DNA of 5,422 nt, taken from the NCBI GenBank assembly GCA_910577365.1, contig CAJTMU010000130.1:1-5422 (forward strand), read 5' to 3'. Origin of the DNA: an uncultured Oscillospiraceae bacterium (GTDB taxonomy: Bacteria; Bacillota; Clostridia; Oscillospirales; Ruminococcaceae). Every line of letters begins with the position of its first letter. Within the stretch, counting starts at the first letter, position 1. Of this stretch, positions 1-5,422 are shown piece by piece. Made by a program: the position numbers and the translations under genes. The notes under the pieces were generated by a model that saw nothing but the letters and a program-made list of their open reading frames with translations, searched no databases and had not been told where the DNA came from.

Positions 1-1
1 C

Positions 2-2479
2 TTTACAGCTACAGCAAAACAAAAGGTAATAAGCGATATCTGCGATTATTTCAAGGAGAAATTAAATCTGGAGCTTGAAATTTTCGCTTCCCCAGCGGAA
101 AGGGAAAATCTGCGCTACACCGTACTCTATAAAATAAGCGACGAGGAGAAATACAATACATTAAGACAACTAATCGAGCAGAAAAGCTGTCCTACCATTG
201 TCTATGCATCAAGAACCAAAAGAACGCTGGAGCTTGCCGAAAAACTTTCCCGCGATGGTTTCCCTGCCCTCCCCTATAACGGCAGAATGGAGCCCGCAGA
301 TAAAATAGCAAACCAGGAAGCGTTTATGAATGACAATGTAAAAATCATTGTCGCGACCTCCGCTTTTGGAATGGGCGTTGATAAAAAAGACGTGGGGCTT
401 GTGATACATTACGACATTTCGGATTCCCTTGAAAATTATGTTCAGGAGGCGGGCAGAGCAGGGCGCGATCCATCTCTTGACGCGGATTGCTATGTGCTTT
501 TCAACAATGAGGATCTGGACAAGAACTTTATTCTTCTCAACCAGACGAAGGTCAGCATAGGCGAAATACAAGAGGTCTGGAAGACGATGAAAAATATGAC
601 AAAGCACCGACCGACGGTATGCTGCTCCGCGCTTGAGATCGCCCGTCAGGCAGGTTGGGACGACACTAAGACCGACGTTGAAGCGCGCGTTAAAACCGCT
701 ATTTCCACCCTTGAGCAATCGGGATATATAAAGCGCGGGCACAATTCCCCACATGTTTACGCCACAAGTATTCTTGCTAAAAACGTAGAAGAAGCAAGAA
801 TAAAGCTCGAAGCCTCAAAGCTGTTCTCAGAAAATGAATTAAGTCAGTCTAGAAGAATAATAAGCTGCCTGATATCGGAGCGCAGCAGATCAAAATCGAA
901 ATTTAACGAGACTGATTCGCGTGTGGATTATCTTGCGGATATCCTCTCTATGGAAAAAAGAGATGCTATAAACTGCATAAATCTGATGCGTAAAGCGGAG
1001 GTTCTTGCCGACACAACCGATATGTCCGCATATATTTACAGCGGCGAAACCGAAAACCGCACTCTTAAAAATCTTGACCAGTTTGCAAGGCTCGAAAGCC
1101 ATATCCTTGCCCAATTTTCCGAAGAAGAAAGGATATACAATTTAAAGGAAATAAACGAGTCCGCGCAGAATGAAAACATAACATTTTCAAACGTAAAACG
1201 CATTACCACTATCCTGTTTTTCCTCACGATAAAAGGATATATTGCCAGGGAGCGGCACGGCAGCGACAATATTATGATAACGCCTAAGCACTCAATTGAT
1301 TTTCTGATGGAGAAATTCCGCGAGCGAAATAAAATAGCATGGTTTATTGTGAAGAGATTATATGAGCAGTCACAAGGACCCATGCAGACGCAGACTTCAA
1401 AGGATAAAACGCTGGTACAGTTTTCGCTGGTTGGATTATACAATGAATTTCTTGCGGAACCGCAAGATCTGACTTTGCAGGATATTTCGCTGTCTGACGT
1501 TGAGGACGCGCTGCTGTATCTGTCGAAAATAGGGTCTATGCGTCTGGAGGGAGGATTTCTCGTTCTATACAACGGGCTTGAGCTGAAACGGCTGATACTT
1601 GACAACAAAATACGATACAAGGCGGAAGATTACAGATCGCTCGCGGAATACTACAAGCAAAGGATACAGCAGATACATATCGTCGGGGAATACGCCGATC
1701 TGATGATAAGGGATCGTGACGCGGCAATGCAATTCGTTCAGGATTATTTTCAGATGGATTATAAAAAGTTTATCACGAAATATTTCAAGGGCGAGCGCGC
1801 GGCGGAGATCAACCGAAATATTTCTCCCGAAAAATATCATCAGCTTATGGGAGAATTGTCCGACATTCAACGGCAGATCATATCCGATTCCGACTCAAAA
1901 TATATTGTTGTCGCGGCGGGTTCGGGCAGCGGCAAAACGCGCGTGCTGGTTCACAAGCTGGCATCGCTTATGCTGCTGGAGGACGCGAAGCATGAGCAGC
2001 TTTTAATGCTCACCTTCTCGCGCGCCGCGGCAACGGAATTTAAAAAGCGGCTGATGGCTCTGATAGGAAACGCGGCGAATTTTATTGAAATAAAAACGTT
2101 TCATTCCTACTGCTTTGATCTGCTCGGGAAGATAGGCAGCCTTGACGGCGCGGCGGACGTTGTGAAAAAAGCCGTGGAGATGATCGAAAGCGGCGAGGTC
2201 GAGCTGGGCAGGATAGCGAAAACGGTTCTTGTAATTGATGAGGCGCAGGATATGGACAGCGATGAATACGCGCTGATACGCGCTCTTATGAAACGCAACG
2301 AGGATATGCGGGTTATTGCCGTGGGCGACGACGACCAGAACATATATGAGTTCCGCGGGTCAAATTCAAAATATATGCGCTCTCTAGCGAACGAATATGG
2401 GGCTAAGCAATACGAGCTTATTGAAAATTATCGCAGCCGCGGAAATATCGTTGCTCTTACCAACGAGCTTGTAAGGTAA
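2..2479 (+). CDS. RecQ-family helicase with N-terminal half of a UvrD helicase (5' partial, ends at premature TAA)
   Basis: The frame is open from base 2, giving 825 residues counted from the edge; the ATG at 287 is internal. RecQ SF2 motifs come first: FTATA (residues 1-5), TIVYASR (65-71), VATSAFGMGVD (117-127) and the arginine-finger QEAGRAGRD (148-156). The four-cysteine zinc module usual in RecQ is not visible. A winged-helix-like stretch follows (about 215-265) and then a helical linker of some 370 residues. From about residue 620 an SF1A helicase begins: Q-motif-like LSDIQRQII, Walker A GSGSGKT (640-646, Lys645), motif Ia LTFSRAAATEF, DEAQD (746-750), GDDDQNIYEFRG (775-786) and NYRS (809-812). 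The ORF then stops where helicase domain 2 should continue. Alone it would keep the RecQ motor's second lobe but only half of the UvrD motor. The expected role is ATP-driven DNA unwinding in repair or recombination. Confidence 0.85.
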   Translation, partial: FTATAKQKVISDICDYFKEKLNLELEIFASPAERENLRYTVLYKISDEEKYNTLRQLIEQKSCPTIVYASRTKRTLELAEKLSRDGFPALPYNGRMEPADKIANQEAFMNDNVKIIVATSAFGMGVDKKDVGLVIHYDISDSLENYVQEAGRAGRDPSLDADCYVLFNNEDLDKNFILLNQTKVSIGEIQEVWKTMKNMTKHRPTVCCSALEIARQAGWDDTKTDVEARVKTAISTLEQSGYIKRGHNSPHVYATSILAKNVEEARIKLEASKLFSENELSQSRRIISCLISERSRSKSKFNETDSRVDYLADILSMEKRDAINCINLMRKAEVLADTTDMSAYIYSGETENRTLKNLDQFARLESHILAQFSEEERIYNLKEINESAQNENITFSNVKRITTILFFLTIKGYIARERHGSDNIMITPKHSIDFLMEKFRERNKIAWFIVKRLYEQSQGPMQTQTSKDKTLVQFSLVGLYNEFLAEPQDLTLQDISLSDVEDALLYLSKIGSMRLEGGFLVLYNGLELKRLILDNKIRYKAEDYRSLAEYYKQRIQQIHIVGEYADLMIRDRDAAMQFVQDYFQMDYKKFITKYFKGERAAEINRNISPEKYHQLMGELSDIQRQIISDSDSKYIVVAAGSGSGKTRVLVHKLASLMLLEDAKHEQLLMLTFSRAAATEFKKRLMALIGNAANFIEIKTFHSYCFDLLGKIGSLDGAADVVKKAVEMIESGEVELGRIAKTVLVIDEAQDMDSDEYALIRALMKRNEDMRVIAVGDDDQNIYEFRGSNSKYMRSLANEYGAKQYELIENYRSRGNIVALTNELVR
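2477..2479 (+). other. In-frame premature TAA splitting the helicase
   Basis: The codons read NELVR, stop, IQNRMKT, with the same frame open on both sides and no bases missing. This position lies between the NYRS motif and SF1A domain 2B/2A, where UvrD-type proteins normally run on without a break. A one-base change of a sense codon (for example TCA, CAA or AAA to TAA) explains it. Genes in the window end in TAA, TGA and TAG, so nothing suggests reassignment of the codon, and I see no readthrough element after it. Confidence 0.8.
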
Positions 2480-2491
2480 ATACAAAACAGA

Positions 2492-3403
2492 ATGAAAACT
2501 GCTCCGATCAAAGCTGTAAGCAAGGACGCGGGAACCGTTAAGATCATTCACCACACAAGTAGAAATCTTGAAGAACCCGTTGTAAACAGCGTTATCGAAA
2601 CTTACAAGGAAGGAACTGCCTGTGTGCTTACATCAACAAACGATGAGGCGCTCCGCGTGGCGTTCCTGCTGAATAAACGAGGTATTCGGACTCGACTGAT
2701 ACAATCGCTCGACGGGTTCAGGTTATGCGATCTGGCGGAGATCAGATATTTTCTCAAAAAGATAGATTTACGCCTGCAAACGTCCGTGATCAGCGATGAG
2801 CTCTGGGAGTACGCAAAGTCGGAACTGAAAAGAGCATACAGCGGCAGCTCATGTTTTGAAAACTGCCTGAATATGATCGAGGATTTCAAGCAGACCAAGG
2901 GCTATACGATTTACCGCACCGATCTGGAGGAATTTATCAGGGAATCACAATACGAGGATTTCTATTCAAACGATCTCGGAGCAGTCTATGTGTCTACCAT
3001 TCATAAAGCAAAGGGTCGTGAGTTTGACAGAGTTTATATGCTGCTGAACAATATTATGGTAAATACCGGCGAGGAGCTCCGAAAGCTCTATGTCGGGATA
3101 ACACGCGCCAAAAAGGAGCTTTTTATCCACTGTAGTTCTTTCGGGAGCTGCAATATCGACAGTGTGATAAACATTCAAGACACAAATTCCTACTCCTCAC
3201 CGAATGAAATCGCGCTGCAGCTTACACACAAGGACGTTGTGCTGGATTTCTTTAAGGACAAGAAATCCGAGATTTTAAAGCTGCGCAGCGGTATGCCGCT
3301 CACCGTGGACGGTAACTTCCTTATTGCTGATATTGACGGAAAACCTTCTGCGCCGCAAAATTTTCAAAGAAATTCGTGCGGGATCTGGATGGATTCAAGT
3401 TAA
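2492..3403 (+). CDS. C-terminal half of UvrD-type helicase (fragment of the upstream gene)
   Basis: This 303-residue frame is the direct in-frame continuation of the upstream helicase. It contains SF1A motif V as STIHKAKGREFD (residues 168-179) and motif VI as LYVGITRAKKEL (199-210), which form the second half of the ATPase site. It lacks Walker A and DEAQD, so it cannot be a helicase by itself. The ATG at 2492 has no ribosome site at a useful distance; the only purine run, AAGG at 2473-2476, is 15 bases away. It is best read as an internal methionine codon of the ancestral protein. The last 13 or so residues are out-of-frame sequence created by the frameshift near 3358, so the true C-terminus is the segment ending at 3531. 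Gene callers would probably label it a UvrD-like or ATP-binding protein, which would mislead. Confidence 0.75.
   Translation: MKTAPIKAVSKDAGTVKIIHHTSRNLEEPVVNSVIETYKEGTACVLTSTNDEALRVAFLLNKRGIRTRLIQSLDGFRLCDLAEIRYFLKKIDLRLQTSVISDELWEYAKSELKRAYSGSSCFENCLNMIEDFKQTKGYTIYRTDLEEFIRESQYEDFYSNDLGAVYVSTIHKAKGREFDRVYMLLNNIMVNTGEELRKLYVGITRAKKELFIHCSSFGSCNIDSVINIQDTNSYSSPNEIALQLTHKDVVLDFFKDKKSEILKLRSGMPLTVDGNFLIADIDGKPSAPQNFQRNSCGIWMDSS
3341..3364 (+). other. Frameshift (-1) zone in the helicase C-terminus
   Basis: Upstream the gene reads IADIDGKP in the original frame. Downstream the frame beginning at 3358 reads KFSKKFVRDLDGFKLKGYSP and stays open to 3529, while the original frame ends after a meaningless tail at 3401-3403. 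A single-base deletion accounts for the change. The exact site cannot be fixed, but the A4T4 run at 3357-3364 is a likely place. Bases 3358-3364 also match the X XXY YYZ pattern (A AAT TTT) in the zero frame. A -1 slip there would give NF-SKKF directly. Confidence 0.75.
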
Positions 3404-3531
3404 AGGGTTATTCCCCGACATGGGCTAAAGTGCGGTTTATCGTCGCCTGGAAAGGTGAAAATGACGAGCGAGAGTGTGCCGTGCTCCTTGCTGATGTCTT
3501 TCTTTGTAAACGTCGTGGCTGCGAAAGGTAG
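3358..3531 (+). pseudogene. Displaced C-terminal tail of the helicase
   Basis: This segment of 57 sense codons plus TAG is open in the frame one base back from the upstream piece. The peptide (FSKKFVRDLDGF, then GYSPTWAKVRFIVAWKGEND, then a basic cysteine-containing end) looks like real protein with alternating hydrophobic strands. It resembles, as far as I recall, the short C-terminal module of RecQ-UvrD fusion proteins, where a Gly-Tyr-x-Pro and a Val-x-Trp-Lys pattern recur. It has no ribosome site or start codon of its own and is probably untranslated unless frameshifting occurs. Confidence 0.7.
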
Positions 3532-3615
3532 ATTTGTTTAAATTTGCCACGACTGTTTTATTCAAGCCCTTCATTGTCAAAAATACCAAAATTTTGCAAA
3601 TACAGCACAAAACTA
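3532..3615 (+). other. AT-rich gap between the helicase remnant and the apbE promoter
   Basis: No reading frame or RNA gene is evident here. The stretch is markedly richer in A and T than the flanking genes and includes a perfect 10-base palindrome, CAAAATTTTG at 3587-3596, about 19 bases upstream of the -35 box. The A and T tracts could act as an UP element, or the palindrome as a binding site. I see no GC-rich hairpin with a T run that would end transcription of the helicase, so readthrough into apbE is possible. Confidence 0.5.
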
Positions 3616-3644
3616 TTGAAATTCGACGCAAAATGTGATATAAT
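3616..3644 (+). promoter_or_regulatory. Sigma-A-type promoter for the apbE operon
   Basis: The -35 box TTGAAA (3616-3621, five of six consensus bases) is separated by exactly 17 bases from a perfect -10 box TATAAT (3639-3644), preceded by TG at 3636-3637 (extended -10). Transcription should start near 3651, leaving a leader of about 29 bases before the ribosome-proximal ATG. This is a strong housekeeping promoter on sequence grounds, and it makes the three downstream genes independent of the helicase. Confidence 0.85.
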
Positions 3645-3662
3645 AAATGTGTTTCGTTTTTG

Positions 3663-3669
3663 AAAGGAG
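3663..3669 (+). promoter_or_regulatory. Ribosome binding site deciding the apbE start
   Basis: AAAGGAG lies 10 bases before the ATG at 3680 and 4 bases before an in-frame TTG at 3674. The upstream in-frame ATG at 3647 is ahead of this site and of the predicted transcript start, so it cannot be used. ATG 3680 places a normal lipoprotein signal at the N-terminus. Confidence 0.85.
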
Positions 3670-3679
3670 CATTTTGGTT

Positions 3680-4675
3680 ATGAGGATCAGATCTCTTGCC
3701 TCTGCGGCGATTTGCTGCATTATCCTCACCGGATGCGGCTCGGACGATGCGCAAACACAGCGGACTGTTTTTGTAATGGATACCGCCGCTTCTGTCAAGG
3801 GAACGGCTTCGGACGTTGAGCTTGCCGTGGATACACTGACATATCTCAGCGGACTTTTTGACCGCTATGACCGGAAAGGCGACGTTTATTCCTTAAACAA
3901 TCGGCTTGGCGCTGCTGTTTCGGACTATACCGCAGAGCTTATTGAGCAGTCGGTACGGCTCAGCGGAATTTATGGCGAAAATGTCAGCATATTCGCGGGA
4001 GACGTCACCGATGCATGGAATATAAGCTCTGACGAGCCGGCTGTTCCCTCGGAGGAAATGCTCTCGGATGCCCTGAAAAGCTTTCGCAACGCGTCGTTTT
4101 CGCTGGATGCCATGAGCTTTGCCGACGAAAACGGCTCCATTGACGTCGGCAGCGTCGCAAAAGGCTATGCTCTGGACAAGATCGCGGAGCAGCTCGGCGG
4201 CGAATGCTGTATCGTCTCCATGACATCGTCGGTGCTTTTGTACGGAAAGAAATCCAATGGCGGGAAATTCTTGGTTTCGATAAGAGATCCGGAAGACGGT
4301 GAAAGATCCCTCGGCACGCTGTATACTGACGAATGCTTTCTCTCTACCTCGGGGGGCAGCGAACGCTTCTTTGAGAGCGACGGCAAGCGGTATATACATA
4401 TTTTCGATCTCTCAAACGGAATGCCCTGCAAGACCGATTTCACCTCGGTAACGGTCATATGCGGTCGCGACACGGAGGCGGGCGGTATCCTCTCGGATTT
4501 CCTTTCAACGCTTATTTTCATCGAGGGAACGGATTCGCTTGGGAAATTCATGCAAGATCCGCAGCTGGGGATTATTGCGGTCACCGACACAAACATGGTC
4601 TATATAAGTGAAAATGTTGATTTTTCACTTGCCGAGGATTGCGGTTATAAACTTGAGGTGTGGAAAAATGAATGA
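3680..4675 (+). CDS. apbE: ApbE-family FAD:protein FMN transferase, lipoprotein
   Basis: This 331-residue protein begins with a short lipoprotein signal (MRIRS, a hydrophobic core, lipobox LTGC with Cys19), so it should be exported and anchored to the outer face of the membrane. ApbE proteins move FMN from FAD onto a Ser or Thr of target proteins. Family landmarks are visible: the N-terminal VMDTAASV (32-39), DVTDAW (108-113), IDVGSVAKGYALD (154-166), STSGGSERF (222-230), HIFDLSNGMP (240-249, equivalent to the usual HIxDPxTGxP) and SDFLST (272-277), which carries the Asp and Thr expected to hold the metal. Length is typical. The usual Gly-Gly-Asn turn after the AKGYA helix is replaced by MTSSV (181-185), so it is a divergent member. 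It is first in its operon and overlaps the next gene by 8 bases. The substrate protein is not in the window. Confidence 0.9.
   Translation: MRIRSLASAAICCIILTGCGSDDAQTQRTVFVMDTAASVKGTASDVELAVDTLTYLSGLFDRYDRKGDVYSLNNRLGAAVSDYTAELIEQSVRLSGIYGENVSIFAGDVTDAWNISSDEPAVPSEEMLSDALKSFRNASFSLDAMSFADENGSIDVGSVAKGYALDKIAEQLGGECCIVSMTSSVLLYGKKSNGGKFLVSIRDPEDGERSLGTLYTDECFLSTSGGSERFFESDGKRYIHIFDLSNGMPCKTDFTSVTVICGRDTEAGGILSDFLSTLIFIEGTDSLGKFMQDPQLGIIAVTDTNMVYISENVDFSLAEDCGYKLEVWKNE
4655..4660 (+). promoter_or_regulatory. Ribosome binding site inside apbE for the NusG-II gene
   Basis: GAGGTG sits in the last codons of apbE, 7 bases before the ATG at 4668. It supports that start over the earlier in-frame ATG at 4608, which would add 20 residues overlapping apbE and hide the normal N-terminal membrane anchor. 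Confidence 0.7.
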
Positions 4676-5039
4676 AAAATTCCACCTGATAAAGCCTTTT
4701 GAGGCTGCTGTTATAGGGGGCGTTCTTCTTGTAAGCATTGCGGCGATATTTATAATGAACCTTTCGGGCGGCGGTTCGCGGACGGCTGTGATAAGCTGCG
4801 GTGACGTCAGACACGAGCTTTCGCTCGACAAGGACGGCTTGTTCTGCTTTGATGGTATCGACGCGGAATTTGAAGTCAGGGACGGAAAAATCCGCGTGAC
4901 AAAAGTTTCCTGTCCCGATAAGATATGCGAAAAAACAGGCTATATAGGTTCGTCGGGACAGAGTATAATCTGCGTTCCCAATAAAATCACGGTTGCCGTT
5001 GTCGGCTCGGACGAAAGCGTCGACGTTACGGTGGGTTAG
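4668..5039 (+). CDS. NusG domain II-containing membrane protein (EetA-like)
   Basis: This 123-residue protein has a short basic N-terminus, one membrane segment (about residues 12-32) and a compact beta-rich domain. By the positive-inside rule that domain should face outside the cell. The domain carries the family signature: CPDKICEKTGYI (82-93), then GQSIICVPNK (97-106). Conserved cysteines are 82, 87 and 102; Cys44 and Cys60 are also present. Despite its name the family is not the transcription factor NusG; it shares only a domain fold with an insert of some NusG proteins. Its biochemical role is unknown. It is translationally coupled to apbE (ATGAATGA overlap) and sits before a Gx-transporter gene, the same pairing I recall for eetA and eetB in the Listeria extracellular electron transfer locus. 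I am sure of the family and moderately sure of the EetA analogy. Confidence 0.85.
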   Translation: MNEKFHLIKPFEAAVIGGVLLVSIAAIFIMNLSGGGSRTAVISCGDVRHELSLDKDGLFCFDGIDAEFEVRDGKIRVTKVSCPDKICEKTGYIGSSGQSIICVPNKITVAVVGSDESVDVTVG

Positions 5040-5062
5040 CGGAGGCAGCGCGAACGTCTCCG
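5040..5062 (+). other. Possible intercistronic hairpin
   Basis: CGGAGGC (5040-5046) can pair with GTCTCCG (5056-5062) to form a 7-base stem with one G-U pair and a 9-base loop, directly after the stop codon at 5037-5039. No T run follows the stem, so it does not look like an intrinsic terminator. If real it may adjust message stability between the second and third genes. Confidence 0.3.
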
Positions 5063-5104
5063 GAAAGCGATTTTCTTCAGAACAAGGTTTATAGAGGTGA
5101 CCTT

Positions 5105-5422
5105 ATGAAAAAATCACGTTATATCGCCGTTATGGGACTTATGCTCGCCCTTGCGTCGGCTTTGCAGTTTCTCGAAAGCATGATACCCATACCGCTTCCG
5201 CTCGGAGTTAAGGCGGGGATATCCAGCATAGTCGTTATGGTCGTTCTCATGAAATTCGGCTTTGCTTCGGCAATGACGATCGCCGTGCTCAAAAGCGGCT
5301 TTGTCTTTATCACAAGAGGAGCATCGGCTTTTTTTATGTCGGTCAGCGGAGGAGTTCTTTCGGTCGCCGTCATGGGGGCTGTCCTTGCCGTTTCACGCGT
5401 ATCAAAAAACAGCACGGGCATA
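5105..5422 (+). CDS. Gx transporter / Hpre_diP_synt_I family membrane protein (EetB-like), 3' partial
   Basis: The frame is open from ATG 5105 to the window edge (106 codons, C-terminus missing). The start is supported by AGAGGTGA at 5093-5100. The protein is strongly hydrophobic, with probable membrane segments at about 6-23, 38-50, 52-70 and 76-96. The ESMIPIPLPLGVKAGIS stretch (24-40) matches the Glu-Ser-x-Ile-Pro-x-Pro...Gly-x-Lys signature of the family, and SGG (81-83) is also typical. These proteins resemble the substrate-binding subunits of ECF transporters. The older annotation, heptaprenyl diphosphate synthase component I, comes from gene neighbourhood and is probably not a literal activity. 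Together with the ApbE and NusG-II genes upstream it forms an apparent operon. The transported or bound molecule is unknown; a quinone- or flavin-related role is an inference from context. Confidence 0.85.
   Translation, partial: MKKSRYIAVMGLMLALASALQFLESMIPIPLPLGVKAGISSIVVMVVLMKFGFASAMTIAVLKSGFVFITRGASAFFMSVSGGVLSVAVMGAVLAVSRVSKNSTGI

Larger units (their letters stand above)
2..3531 (+). pseudogene. RecQ-UvrD tandem helicase gene, 5' partial, broken by a stop and a frameshift
   Basis: This is one ancestral gene, roughly 1,176 codons of which are in the window; its N-terminus, including the RecQ Walker A and DEAH motifs, lies to the left. The pieces follow the expected order: RecQ motif III (FTATA) onward, a winged helix, a helical linker, SF1A motifs I to III and NYRS (2-2479), SF1A motifs V and VI (2492-3403), then a C-terminal tail displaced by one base (to 3531). 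The two main pieces share a frame and are separated only by an in-frame TAA, so the junction is a point mutation, not two genes. The tail needs a -1 shift, as expected from a one-base deletion. From family knowledge such fused helicases would unwind 3'-tailed DNA in repair or recombination. All visible catalytic motifs remain intact, so the damage is recent, an assembly artefact, or tolerated. The protein would be cytoplasmic or nucleoid-associated. Confidence 0.8.

Noticed and set aside
209..754. Minus-strand frame of 181 codons opposite the RecQ core
   Set aside because: It is fully antisense to well-conserved helicase motifs, and its protein has no recognisable domain.
1036..1870. Overlapping minus-strand frames opposite the helicase linker
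   Set aside because: The frames are mirror images of real coding sequence, rich in Ser, Arg and Ile, without motifs or ribosome sites.
2477..2491. Stop codon reassignment or programmed readthrough at the TAA
   Set aside because: Neighbouring frames end in ordinary TAA, TGA and TAG, there is no structural element after the stop, and a second lesion downstream favours decay or sequence error.
3647..3679. Longer ApbE start at ATG 3647
   Set aside because: It lies only two bases after the -10 box and before both the likely transcript start and the AAAGGAG site; the lipoprotein signal begins properly at 3680.
3893..4596. Minus-strand frames opposite apbE
   Set aside because: They are shadows of a clearly identified gene and show no domain signature.
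4608..4667. Longer start for the NusG-II protein at ATG 4608
   Set aside because: It would overlap apbE by 68 bases with no matching ribosome site and would put a non-family extension before the membrane anchor.
5040..5062. Intrinsic terminator after the NusG-II gene
   Set aside because: The stem is short and no T run follows it; the next gene starts 42 bases later with a good ribosome site and appears to be in the same operon.

Overview
All recognisable genes in this window are on the + strand. They form two unrelated blocks: the 3' part of a very large helicase gene (bases 2-3531) and the start of a three-gene membrane/flavin operon (from about 3616 to the right edge). Low-GC Gram-positive style signals (sigma-A boxes with 17 bp spacing, AAAGGAG ribosome site), moderate GC, and a lipoprotein ApbE followed by a NusG-domain-II protein and a Gx-transporter protein suggest an anaerobic Firmicute of class Clostridia. 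A gut Oscillospirales-type organism is my guess, not something the sequence proves.

Block 1 (2-3531) encodes a two-motor helicase. The window opens inside a RecQ-type SF2 helicase core and continues through a zinc-free winged-helix region and a long helical linker into a complete UvrD/PcrA-type SF1A helicase. The reading frame is broken twice. There is an in-frame TAA at 2477-2479, just after the SF1 NYRS motif, and an apparent one-base deletion near 3341-3364. Beyond the deletion the expected C-terminus continues in another frame to a TAG at 3529-3531. A gene caller would report two adjacent helicase genes (2-2479 and 2492-3403), but they are pieces of one gene. It is either decaying or carries assembly errors; recoding is a less likely third option, noted because the frameshift coincides with a slippery-type A AAT TTT heptamer.

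A short AT-rich gap (3532-3679) contains a near-consensus promoter (TTGAAA, 17 bp, TATAAT with extended TG). It drives a lipoprotein FAD:protein FMN transferase (ApbE, 3680-4675), which overlaps by 8 bp a single-pass NusG-domain-II protein (4668-5039). After 65 bp comes a multi-span Gx-transporter/Hpre_diP_synt_I protein (5105 to the window edge).

These three families also occur together in the flavin-based extracellular electron transfer locus described in Listeria (FmnB, EetA and EetB types). The most interesting reading of block 2 is therefore a flavinylation/electron-export module. The flavin carrier, quinone synthesis and NADH dehydrogenase genes that would confirm it lie outside the window, if they exist. 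No RNA genes, CRISPR arrays, insertion sequences or credible minus-strand genes were seen.
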